In this document: positions 31,060 to 40,381 of the stretch, piece by piece | Layout of the letters: each line of letters opens with the position of its first letter | Position numbering within the stretch: position 1 is the stretch's first letter | Assembly (NCBI RefSeq): GCF_003144245.1 | Contig: NW_020289979.1 | Span: 868,001-932,000 of the forward strand | DNA length: 64,000 nucleotides | DNA from: Jaminaea rosea | Taxonomy: Eukaryota; Basidiomycota; Exobasidiomycetes; Microstromatales | Direction of reading: 5' to 3' | Made by a program: the position numbers and the translations under genes | Notes under the pieces: model-generated | Database searches by the model: none | What the model was told of the DNA's origin: nothing | Seen by the model: the letters and a program-made list of their open reading frames with translations, nothing else

Positions 31060-32766
31060 ATGAATAACGCAATGCCTCAGCCCACGCCAATGGCCAGGGG
31101 CGCGGCTCCTGCCCGCCTCGACAACGAGGAGCTGCAACGCCGACAGATAGGCTCCGTGATCAGCAGCATCATTGGCGGCGGCAGCGGCGGCGGAGGGTCG
31201 TCCAACGGAGGTGGGTCTTCAGGGAACAGCGGTGGTAATGGCGGGAACAGCGGTGGCGGAGATACGTCAAACGGCGGCGGATCAGGTGGCACAACGTCGC
31301 AGGGTGGTAACGGTGGAAGTGGAGGTGGCTCTTCGAACAACGGTGGTGGCGGTACGACGTCGCAGAATGGTGGAAGTGGCAATGGGAATAATGGCAATGG
31401 GAATAATGGCAATGGCGGGAGTGGCGCTACGACGATCACGTCCAATGCCGGGGGGAACAATGGTGGGACGACGACGGCCGTGGAGACTGCGCCGGCCACT
31501 GTTGTGTCGGAGAGCAGACAGGGCACCTCAGTCGTGCAAGTCACGCGCACCATCGCTGGCACTCAGACGAACTCTGTCGTCATCGTCAACGCTACAGCCA
31601 CTGGCACGGGAACTTCATCTGGTTCCGGCTCCGGCTCGTCGAGCTCAAGCAGCAGCAGCAATGGCGGGCTCATCGGTGGCGTCGTAGGCGGTGTTGTGGG
31701 CGGCCTCGCGTTGCTGGGCCTTCTCCTCGCCGTCGCTCTCCTCTGGCGTCGTCGCAAGGCTCGCACAGGGCGTGGCTGGTTCCTCTGCTTTGGCAAGCGA
31801 CCCACGGGCGACGAGGAGATCGATTGGAACCACTTCGACCCCTCTGCTCCCTCCTCGAGCTCGGCCGCTGGCTTCGGCGCCGCGGGCGCGGCCGGTGGTT
31901 TACGCAAGGGCCGCACTGCCCAAGGCGCTACCTTGCCCGAGGGCTTTGAAGACGACCCGGAGCTCATGGGCGATTCTCCTTCTGGCTACGACCACAGCGG
32001 TGGGACGGGCGATATGGCCCAGTACGCAGGAGCGGGTGCAGCTCTCGGCGTCGCAGGTGGGGCCACTGGAGGCTACTACGCCGCCGATCACGGGCGAAGC
32101 GACGACGGCAGCCACTCGCAACAGCCCTGGTCTGCTTACAACAACGGCGCCTCCTCGTACTACGGCTCTTCGCACCAGGCTCCCTCTTCCCCTCCTCAAG
32201 GCCAGTCTCAACAGCAGCAACCCTCCTACGACCACCTCGACCCGCCCGAGATCCGCGAGCAGCGCATGCGCGAGCAAGCAGCCCTGGCCGCTGCTGGCTC
32301 AGCGTTGGGCTCTGGGCGTGCTGGCAGCGTCTCTGCGCAGAGTGGGACAAGCCACGGGGGCCAACAGCACCCCAATATGCTCACTCCCGGAAGGAGTGGT
32401 GCCGGATCGCCTCCGCAGCAGAACGGGCAGTTTGAAGGCGCGGACGCTGGAGGGTACTATGGACAGCACTACGGCAACGGCGCGGGCGGGATGTACCAGC
32501 CTGGCCCGCCTGCATACGGCAACCATGCCGACGCTGACGACGATGCCGAGATCTCGCAACAGTACCTTGCTGGCGCGTCAGCCGGTGGCATGACCCACGG
32601 GGACGACGAAGAAGCTGGAGCGAGCGGTGCCGGCGGCGGCGGCAACAACGGGCAGAGGCTGATGCTGTCCAACCCTGATCAGGATGACGAGGACGAGAGG
32701 ATGGCAACTCCTCAGCCCCCGGCGAAGGATCATGCGCCCAGTGAGGGGACGTGGAGGCGATACTAA
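31060..32766 (+). CDS. single-pass membrane protein with Gly/Asn/Ser-rich ectodomain, function unknown
   Basis: One exon, 568 residues. Residues about 35-135 are an imperfect Gly-Gly-Asn/Ser repeat. A Thr/Val-rich stretch follows (TSVVQVTRTIAGTQTNSVV), then Ser/Gly and a clear transmembrane helix at about residues 204-230 (LIGGVVGGVVGGLALLGLLL), with a stop-transfer cluster WRRRKAR. The remaining 330 residues are Gly/Ser/Tyr/Gln-rich with acidic patches. This layout, a glycosylatable stalk, one helix and a disordered cytosolic tail, resembles fungal wall-sensor-like proteins, but no WSC or MID2 domain is evident. No signal peptide is visible at the chosen ATG; a spliced upstream leader is possible. 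Function not assigned. Confidence 0.75.
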   Translation: MNNAMPQPTPMARGAAPARLDNEELQRRQIGSVISSIIGGGSGGGGSSNGGGSSGNSGGNGGNSGGGDTSNGGGSGGTTSQGGNGGSGGGSSNNGGGGTTSQNGGSGNGNNGNGNNGNGGSGATTITSNAGGNNGGTTTAVETAPATVVSESRQGTSVVQVTRTIAGTQTNSVVIVNATATGTGTSSGSGSGSSSSSSSSNGGLIGGVVGGVVGGLALLGLLLAVALLWRRRKARTGRGWFLCFGKRPTGDEEIDWNHFDPSAPSSSSAAGFGAAGAAGGLRKGRTAQGATLPEGFEDDPELMGDSPSGYDHSGGTGDMAQYAGAGAALGVAGGATGGYYAADHGRSDDGSHSQQPWSAYNNGASSYYGSSHQAPSSPPQGQSQQQQPSYDHLDPPEIREQRMREQAALAAAGSALGSGRAGSVSAQSGTSHGGQQHPNMLTPGRSGAGSPPQQNGQFEGADAGGYYGQHYGNGAGGMYQPGPPAYGNHADADDDAEISQQYLAGASAGGMTHGDDEEAGASGAGGGGNNGQRLMLSNPDQDDEDERMATPQPPAKDHAPSEGTWRRY

Positions 32767-33346
32767 AGAAGCGCAGAAGGCGAAACAAAGAAAAGAAACG
32801 CAGTATACTCGATGCATGAACAACAGAGCAGCAGCAGCAGTAGCGCTCGCTCGTCCGGATCCCCCTCTTCTCAGATTCCTCTGTAGCACACACACACACA
32901 CTCATTACGAACAACACCATCAAGATGGCTAGGGTAGACTCTCGGCCCTTTGCAGACTCCGAATTCTCTCCTCTTTCTCTCTCTCCTCCGATCACGTATA
33001 AGGAGCCTCGCTCCCTTCTCGATGTGTACATAACCACTTTCGAACAATCGATGATTACCACTCCCCACCTCTCTCTGCGTGCATCCTTTCAAAGCCTCGA
33101 AGTTCGAACTCGACTTCGTAATTGCCTCACTCTCGTTTCTTCCTTTCGGCCCGGCTAGTGTTGCTCGCGCCTGAGGTTGCGCCATCGAAGTTGTGCTCGC
33201 GTGGGCAGACGAAATGAGGGGATTAGGGCCGAAGTGGTGACGCACAGGAGAAAAGGCCCCGAGTCCGTGCACACTGCCGCGACTAACGAGGATGCTTTCT
33301 TGTCTTCTCCACCCTTACGATCTTGTGGAAGCTCTGAAAGATAGCT
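32767..33346. promoter_or_regulatory. intergenic upstream of the ATX1-type gene
   Basis: 580 bp. It holds the 3' flank of the membrane-protein gene, a short CA microsatellite (about 32886-32901) and the presumed promoter of ATX1. No further coding signal. Confidence 0.4.
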
Positions 33347-33821
33347 ATGGTGAGTAGATCAGGAGGATCAATCTGCTTGAGCACAATGCTACATGAGAAG
33401 CTCGCTACTAGATGGGCTGCAGGACGACGGTATCGTGGCCGGTGCTGACAGCTTGAGCCCTCGCCCCCCCGCCCTCCCTCCCTCCCTTCTCATCGAGCAG
33501 GCAGACAAAACGTATCAATTCAAGGTCAAGATGACTTGCACTGGCTGCTCAAGTGCAATCACTCGTGCGTATCACCCCTCCTCCCTCTCCACCACCCCTT
33601 CACTATCTCATCTGACCCTCTCTCCTGTCCCGCCCCTTCGCGCATCAGGCGTCCTCACCCGCCTCGAAACGGCGGGCTCCATTCAGTCCTTCAACGTGGA
33701 CCTCGAAGGGCAAGACGTGACCGTTAAGCCTGGTGCGGCAGGAATGGGCTTCGATGAGGTCAGGGAGAAGGTGGCCAAGACGGGCAAGGAGATTTTGAGT
33801 GGCGAGGTTGTTGAGGCTTGA
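33347..33821 (+). CDS. ATX1: Atx1-type cytosolic copper chaperone
   Basis: Three exons: 33347-33349 (only the ATG), 33501-33564 and 33649-33821, 79 residues (yeast Atx1 73). The first intron begins immediately after the start codon (ATG/GTGAGT) and ends CGAGCAG. The second splits an Arg codon (AITR-VLTRLE). The product has the heavy-metal-associated fold: YQFKVKMTCTGCSSAITR with the metal site MxCxxC (Cys14, Cys17), then a predicted beta-alpha-beta half FNVDLEGQDVTVKP and a C-terminal Lys-containing helix. Atx1 hands Cu(I) to the Ccc2 P-type ATPase in the Golgi. A paralogue with the same gene structure follows at 34153. Confidence 0.9.
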
Positions 33822-34152
33822 GAGGGAGCGTGGAAGAGAGGGCGAGGAAGGGAGGCTTGCTGATAGAGGCCATGTCAATAGAGCGTGTCGTCACTCGAGC
33901 ATAGATCCTGTGACGAGCAAGATGCGCAGAGCGAGAGAAAGCGTAGCGCACGCAATCGCTCGCGAAGTCGGCGTCGCCGCGTTGTTGCCACTTTCTCAAC
34001 CAGGAACGAGACGAACGAGAGCGGATGAAAGCTTCATCCGTGCGCCGCTCAGCAACGATTCATCCGAGCCATCACTACCAACTTGGACTCACCAGCACAC
34101 AAGTGACATCCAGTCTACCCTCTTGTTGACCCGTAGAACAAAAGGACCCACC
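33822..34152. promoter_or_regulatory. spacer between tandem ATX1-type genes
   Basis: 331 bp between the stop of the first copy and the ATG of the second; presumed promoter of the second copy. No gene seen. Confidence 0.35.
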
Positions 34153-34650
34153 ATGGTGAGCACGAGAACACCATGCTGAGCTCTCAGAGCAGACGCTGAT
34201 GACCACGCCATCTCCTTGACACCTTCGCTATCGCGCAATTCTCGTCGACATGGCCGTCAGACCGAGTCCAAGCCCAAGGTTATGCCCAACTTGGTCTTCG
34301 AGGACCAGTCGGACACTACGTACCGGGTCAAGATTCCCTCTGCCAGCTGCGCTGAGGCCATCACTCGTTCGTACATCACAATTGTCCTGTGACTCTGCCG
34401 GCCGGCTCAGTCAAAGCTGACTGGCTCCTGCTCCTCTTGGCTCTTTCCATCATCAGGCCTCCTCACGCGCCTCGAAAAGCAAAAGGCCATCGGACCCTTC
34501 TCTGTCCACCCTGAGAAGTACGAAGTCGTCGTCACCCCCGTGAAGGGCGGCGCAACTGACGGAGAGATCATGTCCCAGATCGCCAATACGGGAGCGGACA
34601 TCCTGGGCATGAGCAGTTCGATGACGATCAGGGACCTGAATCAAGACTGA
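34153..34650 (+). CDS. Atx1-like paralogue lacking the CxxC metal site
   Basis: Three exons: 34153-34155 (only the ATG), 34261-34366 and 34457-34650, 100 residues. Intron positions match the neighbouring ATX1 gene: one directly after ATG and one splitting the Arg codon of AITR-LLTRLE (donor GTTCGT). The region aligned to KMTCTGCSSAITR reads KIPSASCAEAITR: the Met and first Cys are replaced and only the second Cys (Cys31) remains. The downstream beta-alpha-beta elements are retained (FSVHPEKYEVVVTP, EIMSQIANTGADIL). An N-terminal extension of about 18 residues is unique to it. The frame is intact, so it looks like a diverged duplicate, not a pseudogene; copper binding by the usual motif is unlikely. 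Confidence 0.78.
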
Positions 34651-34882
34651 TATGAGCGAGGCGAGCTAGCTTGGGGCAGGCACCTGTTAATTGAGTTCGG
34701 GTGCCGGTGAGGACGTGACACAAACGTGGTATTCTCGTGGAGAGACTGAGAGGGCGTGGGGCGAAAGTGCGGCACAGACATACACGAAGATTTGCTGCTA
34801 CCCCACTGTTCTCGTCGTACCCTTCTCTCTTCCTCTTCCTCTCCCTCTCCCTCTCTTCTAATCCATCACCGCGTCAAGACGA

Positions 34883-35877
34883 TCATCTTCTCAGTGAGTC
34901 GAGGCGTGCTTGCAGGGCATCCTCGTCGCTCATACCTCCGCCAGCACCAGCACCTCCTGACCCGCCGCCCGATGTGCTCCCTCCCCGCTGATGGCCTGAG
35001 CCCGCTGATGGTCCTGCTCCTGCTCCGCCTCCTCCTGATCCCATCTCTTCTCCGATGGCTACACGTTGCTGCGGTACGGCTGTGGGTGCATTGAAGGCTG
35101 CAGTGGGTGCTTCCCCGAGCTGTGAGAGCGAAGCGGGCCGAGTAGCAGACAAGAGTGGTCAGCACACAACTGCACAACGCAGCAACACGCCACCCATCCT
35201 CGGCGCAACGTTCTGTGGGACACTTACACTCTGACTCAGATCCACCCCAATACTATCCAACACCTCCTTCAAAATCTGATCTCCTTCTTCCTCCTCGCCA
35301 ATTCCCTCCCCTTCATCCTCCATAGCCCCATCGACGGCCTCATCGATCATCTCCCCCTTCATATCCATCACCTCACTCTCCCTCTCGAAGTCCCTCATAA
35401 TCTTGGCAATCTGAGGCAAGTTCATCCCACGATTCATCATTCCCATTGCGCGTGTGGCACCCTTCATTGCCTCTCCCATCTGTTGGTTGGATCGCATCGT
35501 TTGGATGCGAAGGGAGACGGCTTGGAGTTGGGTGCGCATAGAGTAGAACTTTTGGATGTGACGACGCGTGCGGACGAGGTCGCGGGCTTGGATTTTGCAG
35601 GCGGCCTAGTAGCGCGGCGGGGGGGGGCAGAGGGTGATGATGATCAACAGTGTCAGCTCGGAGACTAGCCTTGTGTCACAATAGCTCGCTCGCTCACCAT
35701 CTGACCATCCTTTGCATTCTTTCGAATCTCTTGCACGAGCTTCTTCTCCTGTTGCTCCAACTTGGTCCTTTCCCTGTCGAGCTCTCGCTGCGCCTTTTGC
35801 AACGAGCGCTGATGCTGGCGCAGTCGCTCTGCTGGCGTTTTGCGACTGCCAAAGAGGGTGTTGATGATGGAGGACAT
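34883..35877 (-). CDS. VPS2: ESCRT-III subunit Vps2 (CHMP2)
   Basis: Three exons: 35698-35877, 35228-35605 and 34883-35119, 264 residues. The core matches CHMP2A closely: LFGSRKTPAERLRQHQRSL, ELDRERTKLEQQEKKLVQEI, KIQARDLVRTRRHIQKFYSM, QAVSLRIQTMRSNQQM and GMMNRGMNLPQIAKIMRDFE. The basic helix alpha-1 and acidic C-terminal half are as expected for ESCRT-III. The C-terminus EDALQARLDSLRR is a MIM1 motif that recruits the Vps4 ATPase. It functions in multivesicular body sorting and membrane scission. A Gly/Ala/Ser linker precedes the MIM1 and makes it longer than human CHMP2A (222). Introns use GTGAGC and GTAAGT donors; the first acceptor is TAG. Confidence 0.94.
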
Positions 35878-36149
35878 GGCGACGACAGGGGAGGGGCGAG
35901 GTGATGATCTTGGTTGCGTTGTTGGATGCGGAGGCGACGAGGCGAGGCGAGGTTGACGCCAGTCCACATGCAGGTCGAGGGTCGAGCTCCACTCGAGACG
36001 AGACGAGGCGAGACCAGGGGAGGCTGCCGTTCCGTCGCAGTGAGACAAGGCGGACTGAGAGGTCGACGTCGAGGGGCGTGCGTCGAGAAGAAGGCGAGGC
36101 GAGGCAGCGACTTCAACTCTGCTCCAACACAAAGAAGGACGCAATAAGC

Positions 36150-37139
36150 ATGGCCTCGTCATCTTCAAGCCCGTCAAGCTCACAAGCCCCTCAACAGTCC
36201 CTCGGTCAGCTGGCCTCGTCCTCCCCAGCCCTTTCCATCATCGTAAACACAGCTGTACTGAGCGCATCAGCCGGCCTTCTAGGATCGACGGTCGGCGTCC
36301 TCCGTCAAGACCCGCAAAGACCGCCCGTCGTACTTGCGACACGAGCCTTAGTCAATGCAGCATCTGCTGGATTTCCCTTCTTCGGTGAGACCGATCAGCG
36401 GATATACTTTGACGATGACGACTCGCTGCTGACAGTCACCTGCTCGCTCGCTCGCCCTGCAGCTACAAGGGAATACGTCATCAACCCGCTCCTCTCCTCT
36501 GCATCCACAGCTCTCCGGCAAGGACATGCTCCCCGTCCGTCGCGTCACACGATCAACCTTGGATCCTCCACCATCTCAGGTCTCGCAATAGGCGCAGGCT
36601 CCGGCTACTATTACGGCTACATAGCCGCAGCTGAGACGTCGTCCTCAACGAAGCGCAACGTCAGACGACCAGCCGTTCAGGGCGCAGAGGCGTCCGTTGA
36701 GGCATTGCAAAGAGGATGGCAGGCAGCAGGAGGCGCAAGAGGGTTGAGCATTTCAGCGGTCCGAGTGGCTTCGTTGGCCTTTGTAGCACAGCTGGCAGTC
36801 AATGAGGCTGCGATCCTGCTTGGCATTGGAAGCGAGTCGGCAAAGGAAGAGGAGGACCAGAAGGCTCGCAGCTTGCCTGACACGACGGCGTCAAAAGCAC
36901 CTGCAGCCACTTCCACTTCCTCATCATCATCCCCGCCGCCACGTCACCCCTACTCAGAACCAGCAGCCACCCCACCTTGGTGGTCACCGGCGCGCATCTG
37001 GCCCCTCGTCCGTCTTACAGATGAGGAATACCTCGCCCGCCTCGAAGCAGAGCGATCCCAGCTCCTCACGGAGAAGGCACAAGTGCAGAAGGAGGTCGAC
37101 CGGGTAGCTGCGGGCGGAGGGGTGGGCAATGCCAAATGA
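36150..37139 (+). CDS. putative multi-pass membrane protein, function unknown
   Basis: Preferred model is two exons, 36150-36384 and 36463-37139, 303 residues. The intron (GTGAGA, branch CTGAC, acceptor CTGCAG) is 78 nt, a multiple of three without a stop, so retention would simply add 26 residues. Splicing gives SAGFPFFATREYVINPLL, which reads as a continuous conserved-looking block. Several hydrophobic segments occur: ALSIIVNTAVLSASAGLLGS, INLGSSTISGLAIGAGSGYY and VRVASLAFVAQLAVNEAAILL. The C-terminal end is a predicted coiled coil (EEYLARLEAERSQLLTEKAQ). The composition suggests a mitochondrial or ER membrane protein, but I do not recognise a family. Divergent to VPS2 (272 bp). Confidence 0.75.
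   Translation: MASSSSSPSSSQAPQQSLGQLASSSPALSIIVNTAVLSASAGLLGSTVGVLRQDPQRPPVVLATRALVNAASAGFPFFGETDQRIYFDDDDSLLTVTCSLARPAATREYVINPLLSSASTALRQGHAPRPSRHTINLGSSTISGLAIGAGSGYYYGYIAAAETSSSTKRNVRRPAVQGAEASVEALQRGWQAAGGARGLSISAVRVASLAFVAQLAVNEAAILLGIGSESAKEEEDQKARSLPDTTASKAPAATSTSSSSSPPPRHPYSEPAATPPWWSPARIWPLVRLTDEEYLARLEAERSQLLTEKAQVQKEVDRVAAGGGVGNAK
36385..36462 (+). other. stop-free 78-nt intron (3n)
   Basis: GTGAGA donor, CTGAC branch, CTGCAG acceptor. The length is divisible by three and contains no in-frame stop, so unspliced transcripts also encode a full-length protein with 26 extra acidic residues. Confidence 0.65.
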
Positions 37140-37221
37140 TGATTAACAAAGAAAAAACTTAGAGCACAAGAAAGAAAGGAAGAGAGTGACGATTACAAGC
37201 AGTGTCGCTGCGCTGCGCGGA

Positions 37222-39834
37222 TCAACCCAGCAAATCCTCAAATCTCCGATCGTCATTCCCCCTCGTTGGGGCCGGAGCATCACTACGATACTCGTTACCG
37301 CCTCCTCCTGCCCCGCCTATGAAGTCGTCCTCGAGGTCGGCGAGCATCGAGTAGGGGTCGGGGTGCTGCGGATCTGCGCCGCCTGCCGCTGCCGCTGCAG
37401 GCTTGCTACTGGGCGCTGCTCTATTGGACGAGGATGTGAGGCCGCCGATGCCAGACCCGGTGGGAGAGGGAGGTGCACGAGCTCCATCGCCATTGCTGTG
37501 CCCATTGGTCGCTGCACCCAAGGTGGGCACCGCGCTCGAAGAGGCACGCGAAGGTAGAGGAGGTGGCACGCGTTTGCTCGTCGTAGGCGACCCCTCTGCG
37601 CTGCTCGCTCCTACTGCCCTGATGCCCTCCTCGCCAGCTCCACCCTGCTGCAACGGCGGCACGGGCGCAACGTAAGGTCCCTTCCTCTCCGGCTTCGCGT
37701 AGATGTGGCTACTCGCCGTTCTCCTCGCCAACTCATCTAGCGCAGGCGAGTCAGCCAAGTAGCGCGCCTTGGTCCCGCGAATGAACGTCTGCGGCTGTCG
37801 ATGGAAGATGCTCGCCAGACTAGCGCCGTGGAGCAACAGCTGATCAAGCAACTGGCGATCCATCCTATCCACCTCGGTACTGATTGCCGGCTTCTCCGCA
37901 AGCACCACATCCCTCGCCGCGGCCGGGTCCGTACTGAGCAAACGCCAGTACATAAACCCCCTATCCCTCACGTCGGGATTCTCTACATCTTCCGTAGCCC
38001 ACTTGAGAACCTTGGGAACAAGCTCCGCACCACCTGCTGCCGGTTTCTTGAGGAAGAGCTTCACCGTCGCGGTGAGGAGGCTTAGTTGTACCTCGGCGGG
38101 TTCGTCGAGGAAGGAATAGAGGAAGTCTTCGAGTAATTCGTCGGAATTCTCAATTCGATCCGCATAGTGGCCGATGATCCAGACCATGGCGGCGCGTGCT
38201 TCGGGCTCGTCTAGGGAGTCGAGATTCTCGCAGAGAGTCGAGATGGCACCTTCGTAGCGGTTGGGGTATTTGCGGAAGATGTCTCTGCGCGGGAGGAGAG
38301 GAGGGGGGGGAGGGGGAGGGGGAGTGTCAGCAAGGGGAGGGCAGGCAGGCGAAGGGAGAGATCTAGTGATGCTCAAGGGCACTCACTTGATAACAACGAC
38401 TGCCTCCTGCACTACGTAGTTAACCTTTGTCCCAATCAAGCTGAGCAGCACATCCACACATCGATCCGCAAAGCTCGAAATCTTGAGCGCTAGCCGGCCG
38501 ATGGAGCGGACGGACTTCTGAACAAAGTCGACGTCCACCTCGGTGGCATACTCGCGCAGCTCGGCGAGGACTTGCTCGACGTTTCGCTCGTTGGCTAGAC
38601 GGTAGATGATCTCCAGCTTGGCCATCTTGACGTAGATGGGGTCGTTGTACTTGCAGAAGAAGACTCTGTGCGGGCGAGCCGAAGGGGGGGGTCGAGGACA
38701 CGGGGGGTGTCAGCCAGTCCGCGAAAACGAAAGCTTCTCTTGGCGCCATCTCGTGCTCACTTTACCTCGTTCTGCAACACAATCGGCCTACGTTGAATGA
38801 CGAGGAGGATATTGCGCAGCGCAACGTACTGCACCTCTGGTCCGCTACTCAACAGCGTGACGAGCGGCCCGCTCAACTTCTTACACAAGCCCTCCTTGAA
38901 TTCGGAGCTGGCAATGTAATTCATCAAGTAGAGCACCACCTTTGTCGCTGTGAGCACCACCGAAGAATTGGAGTGCTGGAGGCGCACGGCTATCCGTTCT
39001 GCAAGGATCTCAGCGTCTGCGAACTCTTCGGGGACGAAGAACATGAGGGCCTCGAGGATGTAGGTCTGGCCCCATTCGGAGCAGTCAGGGAGGGCCGAGA
39101 CGAGCTTCGAGGCGATGGTGAGGTTGAGCTTGAGTTGGATGTTCTCGCTGCGTTCGCTGATCTCGGTGAGGGCCTAGCGCAGAGAGGGAGGGTGCAAAGG
39201 GGCAGCAGGGTGGGTGAGCGGGAGGATAGGGCAGCATGGCGAGGAGCAAAACGCTACTCACTGCCACGGCGTTGGCTACTACGGTCGGATTTGCATCAGC
39301 CAGCAAGTCCCTCAACATGTTGATGTACCCTAGCTTCTCCACCGCCCTCCTATCATGCATGTACAGCTTGGCTACCGTAATGGCTGCCGTCTTGCGCACA
39401 TAAGGGTCCGAGTCCTTCAATGAATGCCTTAGCGGGTCATTCAGCGCAGCTAGAACCGAAGGGACCGGAATGTAGGACATGGTCCTTATGGCCAACCCTC
39501 TGATCAAGGGGTTGCGATCATTACAATCTGAAAGGAAACCGGGAATGGCATGCTCCACCAGCTCTGGTTTGGCGCGACCATAGTTGATCAGGTAAAGGTA
39601 GACCATCTTCTTGATCTCGAGGACTTGAATACCCATGCAGTCGACTACGTCAGCGAAGAGGGAACTCATGTCATTTCCCATCGTCGCATTTGCGATGATC
39701 TTCTTCAGGGTCGTCTTCTTGCGCTGCCATCCTTTGTCCTTCTTCTCGGAGATGAGGTCGACGCGAAGGTCGGCGGCTTTGTGGCGTTGGAAGAGTTTGG
39801 CGTCTGCGGCCGCTGATGAGGAGGAGGAGGCCAT
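37222..39834 (-). CDS. APL2: AP-1 clathrin adaptor large subunit beta-1 (Apl2)
   Basis: Four exons: 39262-39834, 38761-39173, 38387-38665 and 37222-38284, 775 residues. All joins are in phase ([37 protein letters not shown]). The trunk is beta-adaptin: [65 protein letters not shown] and [15 protein letters not shown]. The C-terminal 200 residues are a Pro/Ser/Ala/Gly-rich hinge ending [21 protein letters not shown]; the folded ear domain of animal beta-1 is absent, as in yeast Apl2. It works in clathrin-mediated traffic between trans-Golgi and endosomes. AP-1 rather than AP-2 is inferred from overall similarity. Confidence 0.92.
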
Positions 39835-40381
39835 GCTGGGCAGAGGCGGAGGCGTGGGGGAGACGAGGAGGAGGAGGAGCGACGAGTGGAGTGGAGTGGA
39901 GTGGCTGCGAGGAGCGCCAGCAGCTAAGCTAGTAGCAGGGGCAAGCAGGCAAAAGCTCGACGGCCAGGCGAGTGGTGACAGCCGCTGAGTAGCGCAGCTC
40001 CGGTAGGTTGCTGGTCAAAGAGAAGCAGGCAAAGTCGCAGCTCAACGATAGGTCACCTCAATCTCGTCTCCTTGGGTCGTTTGGTTGAGAAGCGGCAAAC
40101 GGACGAAGGTGCCGCCGCCCCCGCCTCCGCCGCCGCTGCTGCTGCCGCTCTCGACTGAGACGCGCCAGACTGACGGACCCCGCACGGGCCGAACACACGA
40201 GACGAACCAACAGCAGCGAGCCAAGCCGCCTCGAGGCGAACAAAGGGCCCGTAGTCACAACCGACGACCGCGACCTCTCACGACGACGCCAGCTGCTGGA
40301 TGGCTGAACATGGGATAATGACCTTGCATGGCATGACGTGCGAGTGTGCTATGCTGTGCTGTCGACGCTCGACCCACGGCG
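39835..40381. promoter_or_regulatory. intergenic, AP-1 beta promoter and NSA1 3' flank
   Basis: 547 bp between two minus-strand genes. It has short GAGGAGGAG and GTGGA repeats (about 39865-39903) and a (CCGCCG)-rich stretch near 40108-40145. No coding signal. Confidence 0.4.
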
